DNA of 64,000 nucleotides from Paenibacillus sp. BK033 (GCF_004345425.1 NZ_SLVP01000001.1:496001-560000), one strand, 5' to 3'; counted from the stretch's first letter, positions 23,677 through 33,677 are shown. The notes: generated by a model from the sequence alone, not told the origin. Numbers and translations: made by a program.

Positions 23677-26109
23677 TTGAAACTGCTTCGTAATGATACT
23701 TTTGAAGTACACTTATCTCCGCAAGGCACGGTAGAGTCTTTATTTCTGACTGGGGATCCGGACAGGATGAACTGGGTTATCGATGCGCAATATGCAAAGG
23801 ACGCCGGCTACTCAAGTCAGGATAAGCGGTTTGGGCAGTGGAGTGCTGTCATTGATGATGAAAAAATTGAAAGCGTTAACTTACAGCCTCAAATTCATTT
23901 CGTGGATGATAAGTCGGCTGCCGTCATTTTTTTGCATAATAAATTTAAAGTCGAGTATGAGTATCTGCTTAATCATAACGGCGAATGGAGATGGAATATC
24001 CGTTGTTCGAACCCTACCGATTATTCTATAAAGGTAAATGGATTTCATAGTTGGTTTTCCCTTGCCTACATCATGTTCCGCGATCCGGATGTATTGAAGA
24101 ACATGAAGCATTCATGTGCTGTGTTTCCTCATTTGGGCGGGGATTTCTCCAAGTTTGCCGCAATGCGCAGAAGCAATGAGGCTCCGCATCTGGCCATCTA
24201 TAGCACGGGCGAGCGTGTGACCGCTTTTGGGACTTATTGCAGCTACTTAAACCGTTTTTTAGAACAGGTGTCGCCATCTTTGGATGGAATGCTCTATCAC
24301 CGGTTGTCGTTTGTTGAAGATGGAAGCTCGATGGGTCCGTCTGCAGAGAATGATTGGATCTATGGCGGAGACTACTCCCCACTTACGCTTGAACCTTCGG
24401 CAGAAAAAATATGGTCATTCGCGTTTACCCCGTTTCAAGACCAAGAGGACTTTTACGCAAAGGCGCAACAATACGGGCACCCGCATTGGACCTATTCGCA
24501 TGTGACCACGACGGACGGAAAGTTTTTTGCCGAAGTGAGGCTGCCGGAGAAGGAAGCTCTGCTCTCGGCGAAAATGATCAGCGTCGTGGACGAAGCAGGC
24601 ACCATACAGGAAACCGACATTACGAATGAATTCAAATTGTTGGTTTCCAACGAAAAATCTAAACGTTTACGTATGGTTATACCGCTGAAGTCAGCGGGAG
24701 AGATTAAGCTGGAGGCTGCCTTCGCTAACGGAAAATGCGATGTATTGGTTGGAAACGTGCTTGAACCGATTCATATTCTGCTGGAAAAAAGAGCTGCTTG
24801 GCTATGCAGCAACAGCTTTAACGCGGCACCGGAATCCAATCGTCCTTATGCCTTTATGCCTTTATCCAACCAAGGAGAATCGCTTGGTAAATTAACATTC
24901 ATTCTGATGAAAAATCTTCTCGCTCCCCCGGTAACGAAAGAAGTTCAGGCGGTGGAGGCTTCCGCATTCCTGGATCTAAAACATCATTGGTTTGAGGAAG
25001 GGGATTTTAAGATCCCCAAGACGCTTTACGGTTCCTTCTACCGCATTTATGATTTCGATTACATTGGTCACGTCTATTATTTATTATCCAAATGCGATCG
25101 GTCCTTATTGTCTCATGCAAATCCGGAAACGTATCTGACGTGGGCTGCCGAAGTCATGTGCATGAGGCTTGATCCGGATGGTCACAGCAATAAACGGGAA
25201 AAAGAGGAATCGCAGCTTGTAGGCGTATTTATACTTTATATCGCGGACCTGCTAGAGGATTTGAACAAGAAAGAGATTATGTATTGGCATGATAAACTAC
25301 ATGGGTTATGGATACGATTCGTGGAAGGATTAAAGCTAGGCTCGCAAGGCTATCAAGGAGCCGTGACGGAGCATTTCTACGATAATGCGGGATTTGGTCC
25401 TACGTGTGAAGCGCTATGCTTAGCTAAGCTAACGGATGAAGCCGAATTGTATGCGCCTTTGATTATCGCGAACATTGGATTTAGCAACGACTATAGAGCA
25501 AATGCTCCGGATCGATGGTGGGAGGCTTTATCCTTTATGACGCATTCGCTATGGGGAGGACTAGTGGCGGGCGCTGCCCGCTCTTCTTACGAAACGCTTG
25601 GGGATCCCAAATTACTGGAAGCAGGTTACCGGGCAACTATGGCCGTGTTTAATTGTTACGATTGGAATGTGCATTCGACAATCCGTAAGCTCAAACCCGG
25701 AGAGGCAGCCTCTACGTACAGCATTGCAGCTCCAAATTTGAATATGCCCGAATTATCCCGAAACCGCTTTGGGCAATCGATTTTCAAAAAGTCGGGCGAC
25801 CCCTTGTTCAGCCGTCTTTTTTCCAACATTGAAGGCGACGACTGGGATATGGGCGAAGAGCTCGTTGCCTATATGCTCGGGTTTGGTTCGACAACCTACC
25901 TGTATACGGACACCGAAGGAGAAATCAGATGCGTCAATGGCTTTATCGAGCCGGAAGGGAAGGGCTGGAGGATTACGAGTTATGCCGCCTATCCAACCAG
26001 GTATGTGATGCTGGAAAAAGGACTTATATTTGTTTCGCAAGCAGGGGAAATCGTTAAGAGTCTATTCTTTATCGATGATCAATTTATAAGTACGGAAATT
26101 AGAATTTAA
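23677..26109 (+). CDS. Large intracellular protein of the DUF5695-like type, putative glycoside hydrolase
   Basis: An 810-residue soluble protein without signal peptide. The N-terminal ~370 residues are beta-rich (GSFNxx-free sandwich, NGEWRWNIRCSNPTDYSIKV). Residues ~440-700 are helical with conserved aromatics (RWWEALSFMTHSLWGGL, CYDWNVHSTIRKL), like an (alpha/alpha)6 toroid. The tail (ELVAYMLGFGSTTYLYT, GKGWRITSY, KGLIFVS) resembles the end of the DUF5695 region in the secreted protein at 27518 (LFGYGASV, GFGKRINL, KIFLVS). TTG 23677 has AGGAG 7 nt upstream. It probably processes imported oligosaccharides, but no catalytic residues can be named. Control by LacI is indicated by the operator overlapping its promoter. 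Confidence 0.6.
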   Translation: MKLLRNDTFEVHLSPQGTVESLFLTGDPDRMNWVIDAQYAKDAGYSSQDKRFGQWSAVIDDEKIESVNLQPQIHFVDDKSAAVIFLHNKFKVEYEYLLNHNGEWRWNIRCSNPTDYSIKVNGFHSWFSLAYIMFRDPDVLKNMKHSCAVFPHLGGDFSKFAAMRRSNEAPHLAIYSTGERVTAFGTYCSYLNRFLEQVSPSLDGMLYHRLSFVEDGSSMGPSAENDWIYGGDYSPLTLEPSAEKIWSFAFTPFQDQEDFYAKAQQYGHPHWTYSHVTTTDGKFFAEVRLPEKEALLSAKMISVVDEAGTIQETDITNEFKLLVSNEKSKRLRMVIPLKSAGEIKLEAAFANGKCDVLVGNVLEPIHILLEKRAAWLCSNSFNAAPESNRPYAFMPLSNQGESLGKLTFILMKNLLAPPVTKEVQAVEASAFLDLKHHWFEEGDFKIPKTLYGSFYRIYDFDYIGHVYYLLSKCDRSLLSHANPETYLTWAAEVMCMRLDPDGHSNKREKEESQLVGVFILYIADLLEDLNKKEIMYWHDKLHGLWIRFVEGLKLGSQGYQGAVTEHFYDNAGFGPTCEALCLAKLTDEAELYAPLIIANIGFSNDYRANAPDRWWEALSFMTHSLWGGLVAGAARSSYETLGDPKLLEAGYRATMAVFNCYDWNVHSTIRKLKPGEAASTYSIAAPNLNMPELSRNRFGQSIFKKSGDPLFSRLFSNIEGDDWDMGEELVAYMLGFGSTTYLYTDTEGEIRCVNGFIEPEGKGWRITSYAAYPTRYVMLEKGLIFVSQAGEIVKSLFFIDDQFISTEIRI

Positions 26110-26111
26110 CA

Positions 26112-26158
26112 TAAAAAAACGGAAGCTGGATATGCGATAGCCAGCTTCCGTTTTTTTT
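26112..26158. terminator. Bidirectional terminator between convergent genes
   Basis: AAAAAACGGAAGCTGG and CCAGCTTCCGTTTTTT flank a short loop. The A-run on one side and T-run on the other allow it to serve the 810-aa gene (+) and the AraC gene (-). Confidence 0.9.
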
Positions 26159-26161
26159 GTC

Positions 26162-27061
26162 CTAAGATATTTCAGGCTTTCGGCATTCCTTTTTTCGAAA
26201 GTTTGCCGGTGAGTTTCCTTGTTTATTCGTGAAGACGGAAGAGAAATAGGCAGGGTTGCTGAAACCAACCTCATCCGCAATGCGGGCAATGGACCAGTCC
26301 GTTTGAATGAGGAGCTTTTTCGCTTGCTCGATTCGGTACTGAAGCAGGTAATCAATGGGAGTTAAGCCATAGACCTTCAACATGCATTTGGCTAAGTAGT
26401 TGGGATGGTAGTTAAATTCAGCCTTTAGTACGGGGTTCGTGATCTTGGAGGTATAATTCTGGCGGATATACAATTCAATCTTCTCGGCAAGATGAATGGC
26501 GGTTGAATTTGTTGCTAATCCCGAATCGTGATTAATATTTTGCATAAAGGTCTGGAAAGCCGTTTGTTTCCGCCAATTGCGGAGCGAACGCGGATCATTA
26601 TCCAGGGAATAAAACGCCGTGAGATCATTCATCGATTTGCCGGACAGCTTTAATTTTTTCGGTATAAAGATCGAGCTTAATTCGCAGTGGTGGAGATAGG
26701 CTTTCTGTTTATGCTTTTCAAATAACGTCATTTGGTTTTCCAGGCATTCGTTTATGCCTTTCATTTCGTCCCAGGCGCCAAACGTTTGAAAATGAATCCA
26801 GGTAATTTCCGTCTCCTCTTCGCAGGAAGCGGTGCCGTAATGATAAGCATCGGGTCTTAATATAATCGCTTCGTCTTTATGTATGGTCCACTCCTTATTA
26901 TTCTCGCCAATGAACAGCTTCCCCTTGGTGACGATAATGATATCGAATACGTTGATCGCATATCTGCTTACATGCCGTTCTCCCGGCAAAAAAGTATGCT
27001 TTCCATTATCTATGAAATAAGGAATAGGCGGAGTTACAAAGTGCATGATTAGCTCGGACAT
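26162..27061 (-). CDS. AraC-family regulator of the DUF5695 locus
   Basis: A 299-residue AraC-type regulator. Residues ~10-150 are a cupin-like ligand domain (INVFDIIIVTKGKLFIGENN, ILRPDAYHYG). The C-terminal 100 residues carry two helix-turn-helix motifs (NYHPNYLAKCMLKVYGLTP, WSIARIADEVGFSNPAYFSS, ending NSPANFRKK). ATG 27061 follows GAGGGATG on the minus strand; the frame is open further upstream without an SD. It is divergent from the secreted DUF5695 gene, and the intervening 456 bp hold a 21-bp direct repeat that recurs before the sugar-binding protein gene. It is likely a sugar-responsive activator of both. Confidence 0.85.
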   Translation of the reverse strand: MSELIMHFVTPPIPYFIDNGKHTFLPGERHVSRYAINVFDIIIVTKGKLFIGENNKEWTIHKDEAIILRPDAYHYGTASCEEETEITWIHFQTFGAWDEMKGINECLENQMTLFEKHKQKAYLHHCELSSIFIPKKLKLSGKSMNDLTAFYSLDNDPRSLRNWRKQTAFQTFMQNINHDSGLATNSTAIHLAEKIELYIRQNYTSKITNPVLKAEFNYHPNYLAKCMLKVYGLTPIDYLLQYRIEQAKKLLIQTDWSIARIADEVGFSNPAYFSSVFTNKQGNSPANFRKKECRKPEIS

Positions 27062-27292
27062 CAGGCATCCCTCACTTTGATCCATTATGATCACGCTTAC
27101 ATTTACATGATAAGCGTTCTCCGGCACTAAATTCAAGCTAATTCTATGGTGAAATTTCATAAACTGCAAAGAAATTTAAACGATTTACTAAAATGAGCCG
27201 TCAGATTGTAAAATTTTGCGGCACTCGGGCAAATCAGAAGCTTTTGTATTAAAGCATCACGCTTCCCTACATGATTCAAACGCGAATAGGAA

Positions 27293-27323
27293 TGTTGGAA
27301 TTCCATAAATATAGGTTGGAATA
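27293..27323 (+). promoter_or_regulatory. AraC-type direct repeat, 21-bp period
   Basis: TGTTGGAATT (27293-27302) and GGTTGGAATA (27314-27323) are 21 bp apart. The same motif with the same spacing occurs at 33598 and 33619. Two helical turns place both half-sites on one face, as AraC-family dimers require. They lie about 200 bp before the secreted DUF5695 gene. A further inverted copy (CAACCTA, 27333-27339) faces the second half-site. Confidence 0.55.
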
Positions 27324-27359
27324 TTGGTTTTTCAACCTAAATCAGGGATGTTACAATGA

Positions 27360-27373
27360 AGTAAGCGCTTTCC
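27360..27373. promoter_or_regulatory. CcpA catabolite-response element (cre)
   Basis: AGTAAGCGCTTTCC fits 12 of 14 positions of the cre consensus TGWAARCGYTWNCW. It is well placed for repression of the secreted DUF5695 gene by preferred sugars. Confidence 0.55.
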
Positions 27374-27517
27374 GTTGATAAAAATAGAGAAAGGAGTAGC
27401 GATTATGGGCGGAAACACGGAAAGTCATTGCCACGAAGCTTAAAATCTAATCGTTTAGTATTTCTTAGTCATCATGATAAGCATGATCAGTCTACGAAAT
27501 ATAAACAGGAGGTTAAG

Positions 27518-30500
27518 ATGAAAACGACTACTAAAAAGTTGATGTCGCTGGCTGCCGCTTTTACGTTGTTTTTCGAAGTACTGCCCTTGGGGATTAACGC
27601 GGTGCCTTCGGCAGCCGCAGCAACGAGCAGCATCTCCAATGCCAGCCTTTCGGCCAAGGTCGGTGATTTAGGGCAGATTGAGGAGTTATACATTCAGAAC
27701 AACCCAACGAACAAAAGCGGCAAGCCTATCAATTTTGTTCTGCCGAACAATACGTCGCCGCAAAACGACGTCCAGCACCAATGGATGGGCGAAATGCTAT
27801 TTTCATACCGCACCGGCGACAGCAAGCAATTCCCTAACGACAGGGCTGGCTTTGTGGAAGTGGATACCAACAAAACCTTGGCGGCCGGCGGATCAACCAA
27901 GTATGCGAACATCAATCCTGCTAACCCTTATTTTACGAAAGAGGCTTCGGCGGACGGCAAGAAAGTGGAAGTCAACTTTATCGGACAGAATCTCGATTCC
28001 GCAGCTGCCCGGGCGATGAAAGGCTTCGACGTGAAGTCCGTATTTGATATGGATACCGAAGATGGCTCGATGCTATGGGAAATCACGCTCAAAAACAAAA
28101 GCAGCAAATATATCGAATTCGGCGATATCGGCTTGCCGATGCCTTGGAATAACAAATATCAATCGGATTCGGATACCTATGACAATCGGGTTACGGTACA
28201 TAATTTTGCCGGTGCCGACAGCGGGTATTCCTATGCGATCCGCACGAGCGGCGAAGGAAACTTCATGATGTTCGCCCCGGTCCCGGAAAGCGGCGCGCGC
28301 ATTGAGTATGTGGATTACTGGCTAGGCGACGCGGGCGAACTGCGCAACGGAAGCCTGTATTCGAACTGGGTCGGCGACAGCGGCGGCTGGTTTCCGGGTC
28401 TGAACGTTTTGTATATTCACTCCAAGGATATTCAGAAAACCGGCCGCGGATATTTCACCGACGCCACCAGCCTGGTCTTGGGGCCGGAAGAGCAAAAAAC
28501 ATACAAATTTAAATTTTCCGCGGTGCGCGCAGGCGACAACAGCCCGCAAGTTAACGCCCAAAGCCCCAATAATGCCTCTGCTTCGATGGAAGACCGCGAG
28601 GCTAACCTTCGTTCCATCCTGTACAAATCGGGGATGATCGATGCGGTTGCGCTTCCCGGCTTTCAGGCTGCGATCAATATGCCCGTCAAGCTGGATCTGC
28701 ACTATGACGACAGCCTCATCGACGTACAGTCGGTAGAGATTCAGTCTGTTGAAGAGAATGATCCGTTTGATGCGGCGCATATTCCGGATATCAAGCCCGG
28801 TCAGACCAGAGACAAAATGGTCAACAATTCCCGTTCCGGCCGCGGACTTTCCGAAGGGAACCCGGGATATGAGAAATCCGTGCAGTTCGTGGAAACCAAG
28901 CTTGTTAACGGCGAACAGCATCATATCTATTCGCTTAAGTTTGGCAATCTCGGCAATAACAGCGTTCGCGTGAATTACAAGCTGAAGTCCGGTGCGGAGC
29001 AAACGGATAAGTTTACGCAGTTCGAATTCAATATTCTAGCCGAGCTTGATCAAACCTCGCAGGCTCACTCCGAATTCATGGTAGACAAAACGCAGGATAA
29101 AGACCCGAATAGTCCGACCTATGGCATCTACCGCGACTGGTATCTGACAACCGGCCTTGACACGACGACCAGCCATTGGGGAGATGACTGGAGCCACGAT
29201 AATATCAACTTCATGACCATGAGGAATTACCTCGATCCGGATCCTAATGAGATTAAATCCATTGAAAACTACCTGATCGATTTTATGTGGGAAAAATATA
29301 TGAAGAATACGCAGAACAGCTTCACGGTTGCGAACTATCTCAAAGATTCGGGTGCTTACACGAATTCGGAAAAGCCTTATGTACGGACGTTTTCCGAAAT
29401 GATGGAAGCCACCGGCTATTTCAACATGTATCGGATCCAAAAGGCTTACCCTAATTTGCTCGAGTATCGCGAAACGCCGCAATACTACCTGGAAAAGGCT
29501 TACGGCATCTACTACAACCGCGTTTCCAGCGGAGCAACCGGCTTCTATGGCGAACAGCAGATACCGGATATGATCGAGGCGCTTAAAGAAGAGGGCATGC
29601 TTACCGAGTATGAGAATTTGAAAAAGAAGTTCGCCCAAAGCAAAGGCCGGAACGTGACAAACGCCGCTTATCCTTACGGTTCCGAGTTTGAATACGACAA
29701 TACCGGCGAAGAAGGGGCTTATTCCGCGGCCAAGGCGCTGCGTACTTACTACCCGGAAGACGCGCGGGCGGACGCAGCCTTGAAAAGCATGGGAATGGCC
29801 GACTTGAAGACCCGCGCGATGCGGGGCATTCAACCGACCTGGTACTATTATTCCGTGCCGGTATTCCGCGCCGGCGAAGGCTGGTGGAATTTCCAATATA
29901 CCGCGTCTTTGGCGGGATCCATCATGGATGACTGGCTCCGCTACGAGAATGACGGCAGATCCGGGAAACAGGCTGCTATCGCGCAGCAGCGTAACTATGC
30001 GGCGAAACTATCAAACTTTAATGCCGTCAACATGGGGCAGATCTCGGCACAATCCGTAGGCGGCATCTCTTGGAGATATAACGCCCAGAAGGGCGGAACG
30101 GGTACCAAGAACGTAAACGATGGCGGAACACGCGTGATGAACAACGGCTGGCAGGACTTTTCCGGCGAATCCGAGGAAGGACTCTATGGCTCGTTATTGC
30201 GCATAAGTTCCGATATCGTCACCGACCCGGTATTTGGGCTTTTCGGATACGGAGCTTCCGTCACGGAAGAAGACGGCACTTACCAGATCACGCCGAAGGA
30301 CGGTTTCGGCAAGCGTATCAACCTAATCGACGACAAAATATTCCTAGTGTCGGAAAGCGATAAAATCGAAAGCGCGCAGATTCAAAAGAACGGCAAAGCA
30401 TTTCGTCTGCAGCTCTCGAATCTTGCCCAAAGCGAGCATGCTTCCAAGATTACTTTCGACGGAGCAGGATTAGAGAATGGCTATTATACGATGAAGCTGG

Positions 30501-33331
30501 ATGGAAAAGATGCGGGGCAGTTCTATGCACTGAACAATAAAGGTACGGCAATGTTCCAAATGAGCGGTGAACAAACGGCCGAATTGACCATTGAAAAGGC
30601 AGATGCGGGCGAGAATCAAGCTCCTAAGGTTACTGCGGAGCTGGCAAAGAAGGACCCGCAAGCGATGATTCCGTTCGTGATGAACGGAATGGTGACCGAT
30701 GACGGCGCGCCAAACGGCACGTTGACTTATCAATGGGAAGTTGTCAGCACTCCGGAAGGCGGCAAGCTGACCTTCACCAATCCGAAGTCGACATCCACGC
30801 GGGCAAACGGTACGAAGGAAGGCTCCTATACGGTTAGACTCACCGCTAACGACGGGCTGATGAGCGGATCTAACGAGCTGACCTTCAAGTTGGCCGCTCC
30901 GCCGGAAAAACAGCCTCCGGTCATTGGCGAGGTGACTGCGGTCCAGGATGCTTCGAACAGCAGTATTCTCGTGTTATCCGGCAAAGCGACCCCGGATCCG
31001 GTGTACAGCGCGGTATCCGATCCGGTATGGACCTATGGGTGGACGCTAAAGCAAAAACCGGAAGGCGCAGCGGAGGTTGCTTTTGTTGGCGGCGACAAAG
31101 CAAATGCATATGCCCGTATCAGCAAGGCAGGCACTTATGTGTTTACCTTTACAGCGGCTGATGAAGGCAAGACGTCCAGCAAGGATGTAACGATTATTAC
31201 TTCGAAGGACGCCGATGGTTCCTATAAGGCAATCAGCGTTGTGACGCAGCTGAATACGGCTCCGACACTTCCGGGACAAATGGATATTCTGTTTGACGAT
31301 GGGTATAAGCCAGGTACGATCGCATGGAATGAGGTCGATCCGTCCAGCTACGCGAAGGCGGGGGAATTCGTAGTTGAGGGGAATATCGTGGGCAGCGAAT
31401 TAAAGGTTCGCGCCACTGTATATGTCGTGAAAGCACAACCTCAAAACAATGCTCTGACTGCAAGGGCTTCCGCCAGCTTCTCCGGTGGCGACGGATATCC
31501 GGAGGCGATGAATAACGGTAACGAACCAAAAAGCTCGTCGGATTTCTCTTCCTCGAAAGGTGCCGCTAACAGCGCATGGCACAACTGGGGCAGAGAAGGG
31601 GAGCCGGCATGGGTGATGTATCAATGGGATGAGCCATTCCTTGCTTCCTCGATGGATGTCTACGTCTTTCGGGACGGAGCAGGGAATTTCCAACCGACGG
31701 ATATGAAGCTTCAGCTTCGCGATGCGGACGGTAATTGGTACACGCCAAGAGGAGTGAGCGGACTTGGAAATGCCTTGAATAAATACAACACGACCGCCTT
31801 TGAGCCTGCTTACATTACGGGCGCCCGTATGGAGATGAAACCTCTCACCGTTGGGATCGGCATTCTGGAATGGAAGGTAAACGGTTATACGGGAGGGACT
31901 GACAAGTCGAAGCTGATACAGGTTATTAACTTTGCGAATGCCTTAAAGGCTGCGAACTTTATCGATCAAGGTCTGGAGCCAATTGCTGCAGCGAAGGCGG
32001 CCGCTTCGGCCGTGATGAGCGACAAGGAAGCTACGGAAGAGGATGTTGCCCAGGCCATTGAGAAGCTGCTGGCAGATTTGCGGCTGCTGAGTCCGCGCGA
32101 CAAGAATATGGCGTTTGCAGCTAGTCTCTCAGCCAGCTACACATCGTCTTGGGAGAGCCTCCCTGCGGTTAACGACGGATTAAAAACGGCAGCAAGCAAC
32201 CCGCATTGGGGTTCGTGGGGCAATACAAGCTCCGAGGAATGGGTGCAATACGATTGGCCGCAGGGCGCAACCATCCAAAGCTCCAATCTGATGCTCTGGA
32301 CGGATAACGGCGGCATAGAAGCGCCTACAAAGTACACGTATTCCTACATTCCGTTAAACAGCGCAACGAATGAATGGGTAACGGCGGGGACCGTTACTAC
32401 AGGAATCACGGCTCTTACTACTCCGGTTGGTTCCGCCAATCTATTTGGATTCGACCCGGCTCTGGAAATCAAATCTTTGCGTGTTACGATGACGAAGAAA
32501 GCCCGGAACGGGAATGGCGTTGGCTTATGGGAATGGGAAGTATCCCAAGCGGTACCCCAGAATGACCAGACACCGCCTTTTACGGCCGCCTCTCTCAATC
32601 CAGAAGCACCTAATGGCAGCAATGGCTGGTATACGTCGGATGTAACGATGACTTTGAACGCAAAAGATGATCTCTCGAGTGTGGAAAAAACGGAGTATAG
32701 CCTGGACGGTGAAAACATATGGATGGTTTATACGGCCCCGATAACATTCCATCAGGACGGCAATTATACGGTGAATTACCGCTCAACGGATAAGTTTGGT
32801 AATGTCGAAACGGTCAAATCAATCAATTTCAACCTGGATCAGTCTGCTCCAACCCTATCAGTAACTGGTGTGGAGAACGGCATGTACAACGATTCTATGG
32901 ACATTACACCTCTGATTACACTGACTGACAGCTTGTCCGGAGTTGACGGAAGCAAGACGAAGGTTATGTTAAGCACAAATGGCGTTCAGCAGCCTGTGGA
33001 GCAGGGAGCAAACCTTCCGCTGTATACACTGCCGCTTGGAACTCACACATTGATCGTATCTGCAAGCGATTTGGCAGGAAATACGAGCAGTCAAACCATT
33101 GAATTCCAGATTACGACAAGCATTGAAGCGATAAGCGCTCTAGTATCACGCTTCAAAACGACGGGATGGATTGATAATGCAGGTATAGCCAATAGCCTTC
33201 AGAGTAAGCTGGATAAGAACAACTTGTCGGCTTTCATAGATGAAGTGAAGGCGCAAAGCGGCAAGCATGTTGCAAGCGAAGCGACGAATTATCTCATTCG
33301 CGATGCCCAATATTTGTTGTTGTCTCAATAA
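27518..33331 (+). CDS. Secreted DUF5695 / discoidin / FIMAH multidomain protein
   Basis: A 1937-residue exported protein. The signal peptide is residues ~1-35. The DUF5695 region (~40-1020) has a beta-sandwich part (MLWEITLKNKSSKYIEFGDI) and a helical, aromatic-rich part (EGWWNFQYTASLAGSIMDDW, SEEGLYGSLLRISSDIV) resembling an (alpha/alpha)6 glycosidase or lyase barrel. After it come PKD/Ig-like domains (~1030-1300), an F5/8-type-C domain, a short helical linker, a second F5/8-C domain (~1530-1690), two Ig-like domains of the OmpL47 type (WYTSDVTMTLNAKDDLS), and a C-terminal FIMAH repeat (~1870-1937). ATG 27518 follows AGGAGG. It is probably the extracellular polysaccharide-degrading enzyme of the locus, but its catalytic residues and substrate are unknown. 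Confidence 0.75.
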   Translation: MKTTTKKLMSLAAAFTLFFEVLPLGINAVPSAAAATSSISNASLSAKVGDLGQIEELYIQNNPTNKSGKPINFVLPNNTSPQNDVQHQWMGEMLFSYRTGDSKQFPNDRAGFVEVDTNKTLAAGGSTKYANINPANPYFTKEASADGKKVEVNFIGQNLDSAAARAMKGFDVKSVFDMDTEDGSMLWEITLKNKSSKYIEFGDIGLPMPWNNKYQSDSDTYDNRVTVHNFAGADSGYSYAIRTSGEGNFMMFAPVPESGARIEYVDYWLGDAGELRNGSLYSNWVGDSGGWFPGLNVLYIHSKDIQKTGRGYFTDATSLVLGPEEQKTYKFKFSAVRAGDNSPQVNAQSPNNASASMEDREANLRSILYKSGMIDAVALPGFQAAINMPVKLDLHYDDSLIDVQSVEIQSVEENDPFDAAHIPDIKPGQTRDKMVNNSRSGRGLSEGNPGYEKSVQFVETKLVNGEQHHIYSLKFGNLGNNSVRVNYKLKSGAEQTDKFTQFEFNILAELDQTSQAHSEFMVDKTQDKDPNSPTYGIYRDWYLTTGLDTTTSHWGDDWSHDNINFMTMRNYLDPDPNEIKSIENYLIDFMWEKYMKNTQNSFTVANYLKDSGAYTNSEKPYVRTFSEMMEATGYFNMYRIQKAYPNLLEYRETPQYYLEKAYGIYYNRVSSGATGFYGEQQIPDMIEALKEEGMLTEYENLKKKFAQSKGRNVTNAAYPYGSEFEYDNTGEEGAYSAAKALRTYYPEDARADAALKSMGMADLKTRAMRGIQPTWYYYSVPVFRAGEGWWNFQYTASLAGSIMDDWLRYENDGRSGKQAAIAQQRNYAAKLSNFNAVNMGQISAQSVGGISWRYNAQKGGTGTKNVNDGGTRVMNNGWQDFSGESEEGLYGSLLRISSDIVTDPVFGLFGYGASVTEEDGTYQITPKDGFGKRINLIDDKIFLVSESDKIESAQIQKNGKAFRLQLSNLAQSEHASKITFDGAGLENGYYTMKLDGKDAGQFYALNNKGTAMFQMSGEQTAELTIEKADAGENQAPKVTAELAKKDPQAMIPFVMNGMVTDDGAPNGTLTYQWEVVSTPEGGKLTFTNPKSTSTRANGTKEGSYTVRLTANDGLMSGSNELTFKLAAPPEKQPPVIGEVTAVQDASNSSILVLSGKATPDPVYSAVSDPVWTYGWTLKQKPEGAAEVAFVGGDKANAYARISKAGTYVFTFTAADEGKTSSKDVTIITSKDADGSYKAISVVTQLNTAPTLPGQMDILFDDGYKPGTIAWNEVDPSSYAKAGEFVVEGNIVGSELKVRATVYVVKAQPQNNALTARASASFSGGDGYPEAMNNGNEPKSSSDFSSSKGAANSAWHNWGREGEPAWVMYQWDEPFLASSMDVYVFRDGAGNFQPTDMKLQLRDADGNWYTPRGVSGLGNALNKYNTTAFEPAYITGARMEMKPLTVGIGILEWKVNGYTGGTDKSKLIQVINFANALKAANFIDQGLEPIAAAKAAASAVMSDKEATEEDVAQAIEKLLADLRLLSPRDKNMAFAASLSASYTSSWESLPAVNDGLKTAASNPHWGSWGNTSSEEWVQYDWPQGATIQSSNLMLWTDNGGIEAPTKYTYSYIPLNSATNEWVTAGTVTTGITALTTPVGSANLFGFDPALEIKSLRVTMTKKARNGNGVGLWEWEVSQAVPQNDQTPPFTAASLNPEAPNGSNGWYTSDVTMTLNAKDDLSSVEKTEYSLDGENIWMVYTAPITFHQDGNYTVNYRSTDKFGNVETVKSINFNLDQSAPTLSVTGVENGMYNDSMDITPLITLTDSLSGVDGSKTKVMLSTNGVQQPVEQGANLPLYTLPLGTHTLIVSASDLAGNTSSQTIEFQITTSIEAISALVSRFKTTGWIDNAGIANSLQSKLDKNNLSAFIDEVKAQSGKHVASEATNYLIRDAQYLLLSQ

Positions 33332-33357
33332 AACCATTAGTGCATAGTGCATTCCAA

Positions 33358-33400
33358 AAGCCGGTATTAGACTACGCTATTGTGTCTATACCGGCTTGTC
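33358..33400 (+). terminator. Terminator after the DUF5695 gene
   Basis: AAGCCGGTAT and ATACCGGCTT form a 10-bp perfect stem with a 19-nt loop and a T-rich tail. Confidence 0.8.
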
Positions 33401-33513
33401 TTTATTATGCAGGAATAATCTATTAAATTTTATGCAACTGGTTGAAAAAGCACAAAAATTGGAATAAGATAGCCTTAATGAACTTGCTTATTCCGGATCG
33501 ATTCAGAATTTTG

Positions 33514-33526
33514 CTAAACGTTTAAC
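33514..33526. promoter_or_regulatory. LacI-type operator, distal site before the sugar-binding protein gene
   Basis: GCTAAACGTTTAA with AAACGTTT at 33516-33523, 165 bp upstream of the proximal palindrome at 33678-33691. Confidence 0.55.
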
Positions 33527-33597
33527 TTTATAGCGAAAATAAGATAACCCAAGAGGCTAAGCAAAACAGAATCCATTGCACCTGTTGCCTATTCATT

Positions 33598-33628
33598 GGT
33601 TGAAATATTTAAAAAACAGGTTGAAATA
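33598..33628 (+). promoter_or_regulatory. AraC-type direct repeat, 21-bp period (second copy)
   Basis: GGTTGAAATA at 33598-33607 and again, identical, at 33619-33628, exactly 21 bp apart. It differs by one base from GGTTGGAATA at 27314. A weaker pair (GGTTGAAAAA 33440, TTGGAATA 33459) lies further upstream. The repeat sits about 40 bp upstream of a possible -10 (ACAATA near 33657). Confidence 0.6.
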
Positions 33629-33677
33629 ATCGGTTTCGCTCTGCCATTAAAAATGGCACAATAGTAATGGGCTTGAT

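Noticed and set aside
24661..24668. An AAACGTTT core inside the 810-aa gene as an additional operator
   Set aside because: It lies about 1 kb into the coding sequence with poorer flanks (TCTAAACGTTTACG). Roadblock or looping is possible, but a chance 8-mer is as likely.
28322..29896. Minus-strand open frames of 226 and 286 codons opposite the DUF5695 gene
   Set aside because: They are antisense shadows without an SD, and their composition mirrors plus-strand codon bias.
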